Source: Rikenellaceae bacterium | GTDB lineage: Bacteria; Bacteroidota; Bacteroidia; Bacteroidales; Rikenellaceae | NCBI GenBank assembly: GCA_015060005.1 | Contig: SUZI01000001.1 | Location: 525,821 to 589,820, forward strand | Direction of reading: 5' to 3' | DNA: 64,000 nt | Part shown: positions 44,946 through 54,300 of the stretch, in pieces | Numbering within the stretch: position 1 is the stretch's first letter | Layout: every line of letters starts with the position of its first letter | Made by a program: the position numbers and the translations under genes | Notes under the pieces: model-generated | Database searches by the model: none | Seen by the model: the letters and a program-made list of their open reading frames with translations, nothing else | Told to the model about the DNA's origin: nothing

Positions 44946-45593
44946 ATGAGATACACAAAGATAATATTCTGGGCATTGGTGCTTTTCGGCGTAGGGATAT
45001 TGATGGCGGCATTCGTAGCAGCAGAGAGAGATAGCTTTGCCACAAAACAGGTAAAACACTACTTAGCCATTCAGCGGCTCGGCGAGATAGCCCGCATAAA
45101 ACACTCCCACTCGGCATTACACACCTCATACGCACGTCAGGCTCGCTCCGATGGAAACTACGCAGCAGAGCAGCTGTTTCGCACAATAGCCTTCTCCGAG
45201 AGGGTGCAGTGCAGAGCCTGCGAGAGAGCCATACATAACTTAGGCGGAGAGGTGGCAAAACCCATAGCTCTCGAGCCCAAGAGAGCAACGACAGCCGACA
45301 ACATAGCCGCAGCGATAAGCCTGAAGCATCGCCACCGCACGACAAAAAGCTACCCTCTGATACTACGTAGCATAGCATCGAAAAATCGTTATGTTACACG
45401 TATTATGGTGTGGTGCGACGCCAACGACACCCACCAGATAGCACTCCTCAAAGCGGCGGCAACAACCGCCGATACCATAGCCACAAAGAGCTTTGAGGTG
45501 TGTCCCACGTGTGGTTACATATCGCAACAAGAGCCCTCGACACCCATCTGTCCGCAGTGTCGCACCGCAGCGACAGCCTTCGTGAGATTCTGA
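44946..45593 (+). CDS. Membrane-anchored rubrerythrin-like protein, degenerate
   Basis: A 215-residue protein with an N-terminal membrane anchor (IIFWALVLFGVGILMAAFVA), a helical middle with rubrerythrin-like pattern (GNYAAEQLFRTIAFSERVQC; DTHQIALLKAAATTADTIA) and a C-terminal rubredoxin-like zinc ribbon (CPTCGY and CPQC). The ExxH pair expected in the first helix pair reads ERVQ, so the diiron site is probably incomplete. Fold assignment is moderate; function unknown, perhaps redox sensing at the membrane. Confidence 0.7.
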   Translation: MRYTKIIFWALVLFGVGILMAAFVAAERDSFATKQVKHYLAIQRLGEIARIKHSHSALHTSYARQARSDGNYAAEQLFRTIAFSERVQCRACERAIHNLGGEVAKPIALEPKRATTADNIAAAISLKHRHRTTKSYPLILRSIASKNRYVTRIMVWCDANDTHQIALLKAAATTADTIATKSFEVCPTCGYISQQEPSTPICPQCRTAATAFVRF

Positions 45594-45603
45594 CAAAAAG
45601 AGA

Positions 45604-45634
45604 AGGTGTCGTAACCACAACGATTACGACACCT
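45604..45634 (-). terminator. Terminator after the RNase P RNA
   Basis: An 11-bp perfect stem AGGTGTCGTAA / TTACGACACCT, 9-nt loop; on the minus strand it is followed by a T-rich TTCTCTTTTT. It also closes the convergent rubrerythrin-like gene. Confidence 0.85.
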
Positions 45635-45642
45635 ATCAAGAG

Positions 45643-46034
45643 TTTGCAAGTCCTATAAGCCGAGTTCTGTACTCCCGAAAGAGCCTCTATCATCTATCTG
45701 CGGTTACAGTCACCTGCAACCTTTAGCAACCTACCCCTCGACATCGGGCGAGCAACCCTTAATTGTCGATATACACGGTCTTGCAACCCACAAGGCGTAC
45801 TGCCAGACGACATTGCTGCCGCTGCGGTGGGCTCTTACCCCACCTTTTCACCCTTACCGCGACGTTATAAAGGTACGGGCGAGATTTCTCCCTGCCCATA
45901 CCCCGCCGAGGCGGTCATTCTCTGTTACGCTACTACACCCTCACGGACATCGAGCCGTTAACTCGTGTGGTGCTCTGCGTTGCTCGGACTTTCCTCCCCT
46001 CCATAGCGGAGGAGCGATAGAGCGTACTTGCAAA
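45643..46034 (-). ncRNA. rnpB: RNase P RNA (bacterial type A)
   Basis: Read on the minus strand, this is the RNase P catalytic RNA of about 392 nt. The conserved 5' block GGAGGAAAGTCCG is present near plus 45995, and the 3' block CAGAACTCGGCTTATAGG near plus 45655. P1 closes with GCAAGT (5') and ACTTGC (3'). Ends are set from that helix and may be off by a few bases. It sits between recJ and a terminator. Confidence 0.95.
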
Positions 46035-46037
46035 TAT

Positions 46038-47801
46038 CTACTTCACCACCGGCTTCAGGTCCTTGACACGCAGCTGCGTAGTAACCATACCACGATAGTG
46101 ATTCTCTACAATCTGATAACATACATCCACAGCCTTGCCGGCACGTACCCACTCGTAGTGTGTAGGCTGCTGGAAGGCAATAGACGGAATAGTCGTATTA
46201 GGCTTCTGGCGTTGCATCAGGTCCATACGCAGATGCTCAAACTCCGCACCGACCAACTTTGGCTCGCCGTGAGCACTCGCAGCATAGGTAACGAAGACAG
46301 GAGCGGCATTGCCTGGTCCAAAAGGCTGGAAGCTATTGAGCTGGCGGTGGAACTGCGGCGTGATATCCGAGAAGAGCAACTCGCTGTCGATATCGACCTG
46401 AGGAACCAAAATCTGTGGGTCGATATGCTCCTCGACATAGTCGTTGAAACGACGGGTGAACTCCTCAACACGCTCGGGCTTCATCGTGAGTCCCGCAGCA
46501 TACATATGACCACCGAAGTTTTCCAACAAATCGGAACACGACTCCACAGCCTGATACAGGTCGAAACCTGGGACAGAACGTGCCGATCCCGTAACGAAAC
46601 CGTTGCTCATAGTGAGCACGACAGTGGGGCGATAGTAGGTCTCGATAAGGCGTGATGCCACGATACCGACGATACCCTTCATCCACTTAGGGTTGTAGAT
46701 GACCGTACTCTTACGATTCTTGACCTCGGGGTGCGACTCGATATACTCGTGTGCCTCCTGCGTAACGCTACGGTCGATAGTCTTACGATCCTGGTTATAG
46801 GAGTCGATGACGTTGCAATACTCCTGTGCCATCTTGTCGTTACCCTCGACCAGAAGCTCCACAGCAGCAAAGCCACCCGAAGGAGCTGCATTCTCGTCGT
46901 TCTCATCCATACGCATACGTCCTGCCGCATTGATGCGTGGTCCAATCTTAAAGACGATGTCGTCGATGGTGATGGTCTGACGATCCAAGCCACAAATCCT
47001 GATAATCGAGCCCAAGCCCGACGATGGCTGACGGTTCAGACGCTCCAAGCCATAGTAGGCAAGGATGCGATTCTCACCCGTGAGCGGAACGATATCCGAC
47101 GCAATACTTACAACAAGCAAATCCAACAGATGCTCGATATCCCTGAAAGGAATATTGTGCTTCTGGGCATACGCCTGCACCAACTTAAAACCTACTCCGC
47201 AACCCGACAACTCATCGAAAGGATAGTTGCAGTCGTTACGTTTCGGATCGAGAACAGCCACTGCCGACGGAATCTCCTCAGCAGGGAGGTGGTGGTCGCA
47301 GATGATGAAATCTACGCCTTTCTCTTTCGCATAAACAACTTTCTCTACGGCTTTAATACCACAATCTAAGGCTATCGCCAGCGTTACACCCTTACGTGCC
47401 GCATAGTCAATGCCTTTGACCGAGATGCCGTATCCGTCATTATAACGGTCGGGAATGTAGAAAACAAGGTTCTTATGACCTATCTGCTTCAAAAACTTAT
47501 AGACCAACGCAACAGCTGTCGTACCATCGACATCGTAGTCGCCATAGACCATAATCATCTCCTCACGGGCTACAGCACGCTCGATACGCTCCACCGCCTT
47601 CGCCATATCCTGCATAAGGAATGGGTCGTGAAGGTCGCAGAGTTGCGGGTTAAAGAATTTGTTAGCCTTTTCTACTGTGTCTATGCCTCTCTGAACTAAA
47701 AGGTTTGTGAGAACGGGAGACATCCTGAGGTGGGTCGCCAAGCGACTGACCGCATCTGCCTCGCCAACAGGTCTCACAACCCATCGCTTCTCTATAGGCA
47801 T
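46038..47801 (-). CDS. recJ: Single-stranded-DNA exonuclease RecJ
   Basis: 5'-3' ssDNA exonuclease of recombination and mismatch repair. The 587-residue DHH-family protein has YGDYDVDGTTAVAL, LDCGIKA, ICDHHLPAEEIP (DHH motif) and GCGVGFKL, then the DHHA1 region with GPRINAAGRM and GGHMYAAGLTM and a C-terminal OB-like part. It begins 14 bp after lipB on the same strand, so lipA-lipB-recJ may be one unit. Confidence 0.95.
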   Translation of the reverse strand: MPIEKRWVVRPVGEADAVSRLATHLRMSPVLTNLLVQRGIDTVEKANKFFNPQLCDLHDPFLMQDMAKAVERIERAVAREEMIMVYGDYDVDGTTAVALVYKFLKQIGHKNLVFYIPDRYNDGYGISVKGIDYAARKGVTLAIALDCGIKAVEKVVYAKEKGVDFIICDHHLPAEEIPSAVAVLDPKRNDCNYPFDELSGCGVGFKLVQAYAQKHNIPFRDIEHLLDLLVVSIASDIVPLTGENRILAYYGLERLNRQPSSGLGSIIRICGLDRQTITIDDIVFKIGPRINAAGRMRMDENDENAAPSGGFAAVELLVEGNDKMAQEYCNVIDSYNQDRKTIDRSVTQEAHEYIESHPEVKNRKSTVIYNPKWMKGIVGIVASRLIETYYRPTVVLTMSNGFVTGSARSVPGFDLYQAVESCSDLLENFGGHMYAAGLTMKPERVEEFTRRFNDYVEEHIDPQILVPQVDIDSELLFSDITPQFHRQLNSFQPFGPGNAAPVFVTYAASAHGEPKLVGAEFEHLRMDLMQRQKPNTTIPSIAFQQPTHYEWVRAGKAVDVCYQIVENHYRGMVTTQLRVKDLKPVVK

Positions 47802-47815
47802 AACTTACATTTTTA

Positions 47816-48517
47816 TTATTTATATATTTTAACATCTAATTTCTCTTTAAGTTGGTTTATCAGCTCGGTCTTCACCTGCTCGATATCGACCTTTCGCCCT
47901 AACTCCGCCTCCATAGAGGTAACACCCTTATCAACAAAACCACAAGGGTTGATATAGCTGAAATAACGCAGGTCGGTCGATACATTAAATGCAAAGCCGT
48001 GCATAGTAACATAACGTGAAGATCGCACTCCTATTGCACAAATCTTACGTGCACGCACACTTTCGGGCTCAATCCACACTCCCGAAGCACCTGCGATGCG
48101 TCCCGCCTCGATACCCCAGAGCTTCAGACAGTCAATAACCGACTGCTCCAAAGCATCGATATACTCCCTCAATCCGATACCCACCTTCTCCAAATCCAAG
48201 ATGGGATAGCCGACAATCTGACCAGGGCCGTGGAAGGTAACATCGCCACCACGCTCAATGTGAAAGAACTCAGCTCCAATACGCTCGAGCATCTGCTCGC
48301 TGAAGAGGATATTTGACGCCTTGCCATTCTTACCCAAGGTGTAGACAGGGTTGTGCTCGACAAACAAGAGCCAGCCCGCCATAGACTCAGCCACACGCTC
48401 CGCCGCCGTAGCGTCGCTACGCTTCGAGCTAAGCAAAGCATCGAAGAGTGAGAGCTGCTGCTCCCAACACTCCCGATAAGCCATACGACCCAAGTCCTTA
48501 TAGATAACCTCTTTCAT
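47816..48517 (-). CDS. lipB: Octanoyl-[ACP]:protein octanoyltransferase
   Basis: Transfers octanoate from ACP to lipoyl domains. The 233-residue protein has ERGGDVTFHGPGQIVGYPILDL, the catalytic Lys in ARKICAIGVRSSRYVTMHGFAFNV and the Cys in YINPCGF. I use the ATG at 48517 (KEVIYKDLG) and not a GTG seven codons earlier. It follows lipA, its pathway partner. Confidence 0.94.
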   Translation of the reverse strand: MKEVIYKDLGRMAYRECWEQQLSLFDALLSSKRSDATAAERVAESMAGWLLFVEHNPVYTLGKNGKASNILFSEQMLERIGAEFFHIERGGDVTFHGPGQIVGYPILDLEKVGIGLREYIDALEQSVIDCLKLWGIEAGRIAGASGVWIEPESVRARKICAIGVRSSRYVTMHGFAFNVSTDLRYFSYINPCGFVDKGVTSMEAELGRKVDIEQVKTELINQLKEKLDVKIYK

Positions 48518-48555
48518 CGTTTCAACACCTACGACCACAGAGGCTGCATAAGCCC

Positions 48556-49449
48556 TTAGTCGCGACTAAACTTACTCTTCACACTCTGGAGAGCCTCATC
48601 TGCCAAATATGACGAACGCACCATAGGTGCACTCGCACAATAGCTGAAGCCCATCTCCAACGCCTGGAGTCGGTACCATTCGAATTTCTCTGGGGTAATA
48701 TACGCCGCAACGGGATAGTGCTCCAGAGAGGGTCGCAGATACTGACCAAGTGTTACAATCTCGACACCCGCCTCACGCAGGTCGCCAAGAGTCTGCAATA
48801 CTTCTTCATCGCTCTCGCCAAGTCCGACCATCAGTCCACTCTTCGAGACTACGCCCCGCGAAGAGATAATCTTCAGAGTCTGCAAACTCGTGCGATACTT
48901 AGCACGTGAACGCACCTCGGGGGTCAGTCGCTCGACGGTTTCGATGTTGTGCCCGATGATATCGGGCTTGGATGCAACGACAATATCTATCAAATCTGCC
49001 CTGCCATCCAAATCGGGAATAAGGAGCTCAATTGTTGCGTCGGGATTCTCCTGTCGGATAGCCTCCACTACGGCTGCCCAATGGTGAGCACCACCGTCTG
49101 CAAGGTCATCACGCGTAACAGAAGTTACGACAACGTGTCGAAGTCCCATCAATCGGACACTCTCAGCTACCAGCTGAGGCTCCGAAGCTACGGGGGCAAG
49201 GGGCTTACCGGTCTGTGTGGCACAGAACTTACAGCCTCGTGTACAGATATCACCCAAAATCATAAAAGTCGCCGTCCTGCGTCGCCAACACTCCGCCTTA
49301 TTGGGGCAAAGACCACTACTGCAAATGGTGTGGAGCCCACGCTCGCGTACAATACGCTCCACCTCGGCAGAGCCCTCGTTGCTTTGCAGGCGAATCTTTA
49401 ACCATTCGGGTTTCTTCAGCACGTTTACCTTGTCATAAAACTTCGGCAT
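48556..49449 (-). CDS. lipA: Lipoyl synthase
   Basis: Radical-SAM enzyme inserting two sulfurs into octanoyl groups. It has 297 residues from the ATG at 49449 (PKFYDKVNVLKKPEWL). The auxiliary cluster cysteines are in TICSSGLCPNKAECW, the radical-SAM CxxxCxxC in DICTRGCKFCATQ, and the C-terminal RSSY motif is present (MVRSSYLADE). A minus-strand TATCTTTG (49477-49484) is a likely -7 box. Confidence 0.96.
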   Translation of the reverse strand: MPKFYDKVNVLKKPEWLKIRLQSNEGSAEVERIVRERGLHTICSSGLCPNKAECWRRRTATFMILGDICTRGCKFCATQTGKPLAPVASEPQLVAESVRLMGLRHVVVTSVTRDDLADGGAHHWAAVVEAIRQENPDATIELLIPDLDGRADLIDIVVASKPDIIGHNIETVERLTPEVRSRAKYRTSLQTLKIISSRGVVSKSGLMVGLGESDEEVLQTLGDLREAGVEIVTLGQYLRPSLEHYPVAAYITPEKFEWYRLQALEMGFSYCASAPMVRSSYLADEALQSVKSKFSRD

Positions 49450-49599
49450 TTTAAGTTCATTATTTTCCAATTGATGCAAAGATAGTAAAAAAAACAAAAT
49501 CTCATACTGTTTTCAAAGAAAAATAGAGCATCGCAGTATCAATTACACTAATTTTGCTATATTTGTGGGAAATTAACCATCGTAGAGAGAAAGAGAGTG

Positions 49600-49875
49600 A
49601 TGAATCAATATTCCAACAACGAGCAACAAGCAAACAATGAGCAGCAATATAGCTATGCGTACAAACCAAACACAAACCTCGTTTGGGCGATACTCTCTAC
49701 ACTCTTCTGCTGTCTACCGCTCGGCATAGTGGCAATAGTCAAGGCTTCTCAGGTCGACACCCTCTGGTTCTGTGGCAAATACAACGAGGCGATAGCTGCT
49801 GCCGAGTCCGCCAAGAAGTGGTCGATAATAGCAGCTGTTGTCGGCGTGCTCTTCGGTTTCGCCCTGACGATTTAG
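49600..49875 (+). CDS. CD225/dispanin-family membrane protein
   Basis: A 91-residue protein: a polar Asn/Gln/Tyr-rich N-terminus (1-25), an intramembrane helix with FCCLPLGIVAIVKASQV, the conserved loop with A-x3-S-x2-A (EAIAAAESAKKWSI), and a second helix to the C-terminus. This is the CD225 fold of bacterial and animal dispanins. It is followed 6 bp later by a DUF2752 gene. A TATATTTG box lies at 49558-49565. Function in bacteria unknown. Confidence 0.88.
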   Translation: MNQYSNNEQQANNEQQYSYAYKPNTNLVWAILSTLFCCLPLGIVAIVKASQVDTLWFCGKYNEAIAAAESAKKWSIIAAVVGVLFGFALTI

Positions 49876-49881
49876 ACAGCT

Positions 49882-50295
49882 ATGCTCCCCAAGACAAAGA
49901 GAACTATCATAGCACTGCTCATAGCGGCAGGAGGCATCGCCGTGCTCATACTCTACGCCCTGCACGACCCATCGCACTCGTACCTCGCACCAAAATGCCC
50001 ACTGCGGGCTCTCACAGGATATGACTGTCCTTCGTGCGGAATACAGCGAGCCCTGCACGCACTGCTATGCGGAGAGTGGTCGTTGGCGGTGCGTTACAAC
50101 CCCATCCTCTGTCTGAGCATACCCTACATCGCAGTGGCTATGTTTGGAGCTTGGGGCAAAGGCGAGATAGCCGAGAGATGTGGACGTTGGGCGTTCCACC
50201 GCTACACCCTATGGGCATACGTAGCACTGCTTTTGGTGTGGTGGGTGTTTCGCAATACTGCCACCTGGCACGCAATAGCCAATCTTCCGCAATAA
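49882..50295 (+). CDS. DUF2752 membrane protein
   Basis: A 137-residue protein with three or four membrane helices and the DUF2752 signature KCPLRALTGYDCPSCGIQRAL (two CP/CG cysteine pairs), followed by GEWSLAVRYNP. Function is unknown. It is coupled to the upstream dispanin, a pairing I recall as recurrent in Bacteroidota. Confidence 0.9.
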   Translation: MLPKTKRTIIALLIAAGGIAVLILYALHDPSHSYLAPKCPLRALTGYDCPSCGIQRALHALLCGEWSLAVRYNPILCLSIPYIAVAMFGAWGKGEIAERCGRWAFHRYTLWAYVALLLVWWVFRNTATWHAIANLPQ

Positions 50296-50311
50296 AACAT
50301 AGGCGAAAAGA

Positions 50312-50341
50312 TTGTTTATCAGCAAAAAAATAGTACCTTTG
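50312..50341 (+). promoter_or_regulatory. Promoter of apt
   Basis: TTG at 50312-50314, 19 nt, TACCTTTG at 50334-50341; it supports the ATG at 50379 over non-ATG starts upstream. Confidence 0.75.
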
Positions 50342-50378
50342 TGAGGCAAATGTTTTGTCGCGAAATAATTTATCGAAA

Positions 50379-50942
50379 ATGAAAAATACTTTGAAATTTT
50401 ACAAGAATTTCCCCAAAGAGGGAATTATGTTTGTCGATATCATCCCCTTCCTGCAGGACAAGAAGGTGTTTGGCGAGCTGATTGAGAAGATTGGCGAGGC
50501 TCTCACAGCACCCAACATAGCAGCTCCCGAGGCTCGCGGATTTCTCTTCACAGCACCTCTGCTGCTAACAAAGCCCGAGGTGAAGAACATCATCCCTATA
50601 CGTAAGAGCGGTAAGCTCCCATTCAACGAGGGCGACCTGATTGAGATAGGCATAGAGAAGGAGTACGGTATGGACCGTCTGTTCTACCGCCTGAGCGACA
50701 TAACAGCAGGCGAGGCAAAAGATGGTAAGATACATATCTCAATCATCGACGACGTGCTGGCAACAGGTGGCACAGCCGAGGGCATAGCACTCTCGTTGCA
50801 GGGACGCAAAGTGATGAAGGATGGCGTTGAGTATGAGGTGGTTATCGACGAGTTTATCTTCCTTGTAGGTCTTGACGGATTGAGCGGCGAGGAGCGACTT
50901 GCAAAGATAGCTCCGGTGAAGACGTTGATACATTTGGAGTAG
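50379..50942 (+). CDS. apt: Adenine phosphoribosyltransferase
   Basis: Salvages adenine to AMP with PRPP. The 187-residue protein has the family start KFYKNFPKEGIMFVDI, the EARGFLFTAPL region, IPIRKSGKLP and the PRPP motif IIDDVLATGGTAEG. The start follows the promoter. A long-stem terminator lies downstream at 51031-51087. Confidence 0.93.
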   Translation: MKNTLKFYKNFPKEGIMFVDIIPFLQDKKVFGELIEKIGEALTAPNIAAPEARGFLFTAPLLLTKPEVKNIIPIRKSGKLPFNEGDLIEIGIEKEYGMDRLFYRLSDITAGEAKDGKIHISIIDDVLATGGTAEGIALSLQGRKVMKDGVEYEVVIDEFIFLVGLDGLSGEERLAKIAPVKTLIHLE

Positions 50943-51030
50943 AAGTTAGGGCAGAATTTTTATCTGTTTTGCCTATTTTACAGGCGGCTTTTTACAGGCG
51001 GCTTTTGAGGCTGCAAAATTGCAGCTATAA

Positions 51031-51087
51031 AAACCGAAGCAACACACTTTAACAAGAAATCTTGTAGGTGTGTTGCTTTGGTTTTTT
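51031..51087 (+). terminator. Terminator after apt
   Basis: A 17-bp stem with one G-T pair (51031-51047 with 51068-51084), an inner ACAAGA/TCTTGT hairpin and a T6 run. Confidence 0.9.
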
Positions 51088-51090
51088 GCG

Positions 51091-51138
51091 ATTAAGGGGG
51101 ATTAAGGGTTATTAAGGGATATTAAAGTCTACGGCTGA
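51091..51138. repeat. Four 10-bp units plus conserved tail, copy 2
   Basis: ATTAAGGGGG, ATTAAGGGTT, ATTAAGGGAT and ATTAAAGTCT at exact 10-bp steps, then ACGGCTGA. Homologous in layout and tail to 32870-32917. Confidence 0.8.
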
Positions 51139-51175
51139 TTCAAAATTCAAAATTCAAAATTCAAAATTCAAAATT
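51138..51175. repeat. ATTCAAA iteron array
   Basis: Five perfect 7-bp ATTCAAA units, then ATT. The same motif, in either orientation, is at 5081-5105, 17783-17806, 32780-32826 and 37710-37740. Confidence 0.9.
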
Positions 51176-51230
51176 AGAGTTTTCACTTTTCACATTTCAG
51201 TTTTCACATTTCGGTTTTCAGTTTTTTTTG

Positions 51231-51268
51231 CTCTAAGATTGAAATCTTAGAGTATTTTAGTATATTTG
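51231..51268 (+). promoter_or_regulatory. ileS promoter with overlapping inverted repeat
   Basis: TATATTTG at 51261-51268 is the -7 box; the TTG at 51239-51241 stands 19 nt away as -33. That element lies at the centre of a perfect inverted repeat CTCTAAGATT-GA-AATCTTAGAG (51231-51252), a possible operator. The leader contains a small GGAGG-TAGTG-CCTCC hairpin. Confidence 0.65.
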
Positions 51269-51344
51269 CACTTATTTACGGGAGGTAGTGCCTCCGCAGA
51301 GCAACAAAAAAGGCGAAAATTAAAATAAAAATACATCCAGATTT

Positions 51345-54300
51345 ATGAAGTTTAACGAGTACAAAGGCCTCGACTTGGCAAAGATTGCCGACGAGGTATT
51401 GAAGCAGTGGGACTCTGACGACACGTTCCACAAGAGCATCACTACACGTGAGGGTCATCCTACATTCGTATTCTACGAGGGACCGCCATCAGCTAACGGT
51501 ATGCCCGGTATTCACCACGTAATGGCTCGAACAATAAAGGATGTGATTTGCCGATACAAGACACAGCAGGGTTACCTCGTTCACCGTAAGGCGGGATGGG
51601 ATACTCACGGTCTGCCCGTAGAGCTCGGCGTAGAGAAGAAACTCGGCATAACAAAGGAGGATATCGGCAAGAAGATATCTATCGAGGAGTATAATACCGC
51701 CTGCCGCGAGGCTGTGATGGAGTTCACAGGCGAGTGGGAGAACCTCACCAAAAAGATGGGTTACTGGGTGAATATGGATGACCCATATATCACATACGAC
51801 AACAAATACATTGAGACATTATGGTGGCTCCTGAAGCAGCTCTTCGACAAGGGCTTGCTCTACAAGGGTTACACCATACAGCCATACTCGCCAGCTGCCG
51901 GCACAGGACTCTCGACACACGAGCTGAACCAGCCTGGATGCTACCGCGACGTGAAGGATACAACGATGGTGGCTCAGTTCCGCATAGTAGAGCCAAAGGC
52001 TGAGATGCAGGGCTGGGGAACACCCGTATTCTTAGCGTGGACAACAACACCTTGGACACTGCCATCGAACACCGCTCTCTGCGTAGGTCCAAAGATTGAC
52101 TACGTAGCAGTACGCACCTACAACGCCTACACAGGCGAGAAGATAACAGCTGTATTGGCAGAGCCTCTGCTCTACTCACACTTCAACAAGAAGGCTGAGG
52201 GATTGGCTCTTGATAGCTACAAGGCGGGCGACAAGCTCGTACCGTTCGAAGTGGTAGGTCGCTGGAAGGGTCCGGAGCTCGTAGGTATGCGTTATGAGCA
52301 GCTGATACCTTGGGTGAAGCCCGTAGAGGTGGATGCCGAGGGTAACTGGCACAATGCCGAGGAGAAGGCTTTCCGCGTAATCCCAGGCGACTACGTAACA
52401 ACAGAGGATGGTACAGGTATAGTGCATATCGCACCTACATTCGGTGCTGACGACGCATTCGTGGCACGTCAGGCAGGCATACCATCGCTCTTTATGATAA
52501 ACAAGCGTGGCGAGACACGTCCTATGGTAGACCTCCAGGGTAAGTTCTACCTGATGGAGGAGTTGGACGAGAAGTTCGTCAAGGAGTGCATCAACGAGGC
52601 TACATACAAGGAGTACGAAGGTCGCTGGGTGAAGAACGCCTACGACCCACAGTTCACCGTAGATGGTCGTTACGACGAGGCGGCAGCACAAGCAGCAGAG
52701 TCGCTCGACGTGTTCATCTGCCTCTCGCTGAAGGCTATAAACAAGGCTTTCCGCATCGAGAAGCACGTACACAACTACCCACACTGCTGGCGTACCGACA
52801 AGCCTGTGTTGTACTACCCTCTCGACTCGTGGTTCATCCGCACAACAGCCCTCAAGGAGCGTATGATGGAGCTCAACAACACCATCCTCTGGAAGCCAGA
52901 GTCAACAGGTACAGGTCGTTTCGGTAAGTGGTTGGAGAACCTGAACGACTGGAACCTCTCGCGTTCACGTTTCTGGGGTACACCGCTGCCTATATGGGCA
53001 ACAGAGGACCGCTCGGAGATAAAGTGTATAGGCTCGGTAGAGGAACTCATAGCAGAGATTGAGAAGAGTATCGCTGCGGGCAATATGACCGAGAACCCAT
53101 ATAAGAACTTTAAGGTGGGCGATTTCTCGAAGGAGAACTACTCGACAGCAAACATCGACCTGCACCGCCCATACGTAGACTCGATAGTGCTCACAGCAGC
53201 AAATGGCGAGCCTATGCGTCGCGACAGCGACCTTATCGACGTGTGGTTTGACTCGGGAGCGATGCCTTACGCCCAGATACACTACCCATTTGAGAATGGA
53301 GGTGCCGACTTCAAGGAGGTATTCCCTGCCGACTTCATCGCCGAGGGTGTGGACCAGACACGTGGCTGGTTCTTCACGCTGCACGCCATAGCTACTATGT
53401 TGTTCGACTCGGTGGCATTCAAGAACATCATATCGAATGGTCTGGTGCTCGACAAGAATGGTAACAAGATGTCGAAGCGTCTGGGTAACGCAGTAGACCC
53501 ATTCGAGGTGCTCAGCAAGTATGGTGCTGACGCTACACGCTGGTATATGATATCGAACTCACAGCCTTGGGATAACCTGAAGTTTGACACCGAGGGTGTG
53601 GATGAGGTGCGTCGTAAGTTCTTCGGAACACTATACAACACATACTCATTCTTCGCACTCTATGCCAACGTAGATGGCTTCACCGGCAGCGAGGAGGAGA
53701 TACCTGTTGAGAAGCGACCAGAGATTGACCGCTGGATAATATCGTTGCTCAATACACTGATAAAGGATGTTACGAAATATCTGAACGACTACGACCCAAC
53801 ACCTGCGGCACGTGCTATCCAGGAGTTTGTGGGCGAGAACTTGTCGAACTGGTATGTACGTCTGAACCGTAAGCGTTTCTGGGGTGGCGGTATGTCGGAG
53901 GATAAGCTCGCAGCATATCAGACTCTTTACACCTGTATAGAGACTGTCGTGAAGCTCTCGGCTCCATTTGCCCCATTCATCGCAGAGCGTATCTACACCG
54001 ACCTGAACAAGGTGAGTGGTCGTAACACCGACTCTTCGGTACACATATCAGCATTCCCTGTAACCGACAGCACACTCATCAACAGCGAATTGGAGGAGCG
54101 TATGAACATAGCACAGCAGCTCTCATCAATGGTATTGGCTCTGCGTCGTAAGGTCAACATCAAGGTGCGTCAGCCGCTGACAAAGATTCTCATACCTGTG
54201 CTGGATGCCGACTTAGCACGCCACATCGAGGCTGTGAAGCAGCTCGTAATGGGTGAGGTTAACATCAAGGATATCGAGCTGCTGAGCGACACTACGGGCG

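Larger units (their letters stand above)
50943..51230. other. Repeat-rich gap between apt and ileS
   Basis: Contents in order: a direct repeat TTTTACAGGCGGC twice (about 50977-51005), the apt terminator, four 10-bp units (51091-51130) with tail, five ATTCAAA units (51138-51172) and a pyrimidine tract of TTTTCACATTTCAG-like units to 51230. No gene. Confidence 0.75.

Noticed and set aside
51270..51344. T-box or other riboswitch before ileS
   Set aside because: The leader is about 75 nt with one short hairpin; no T-box sequence is visible, and this control is not typical of the phylum.
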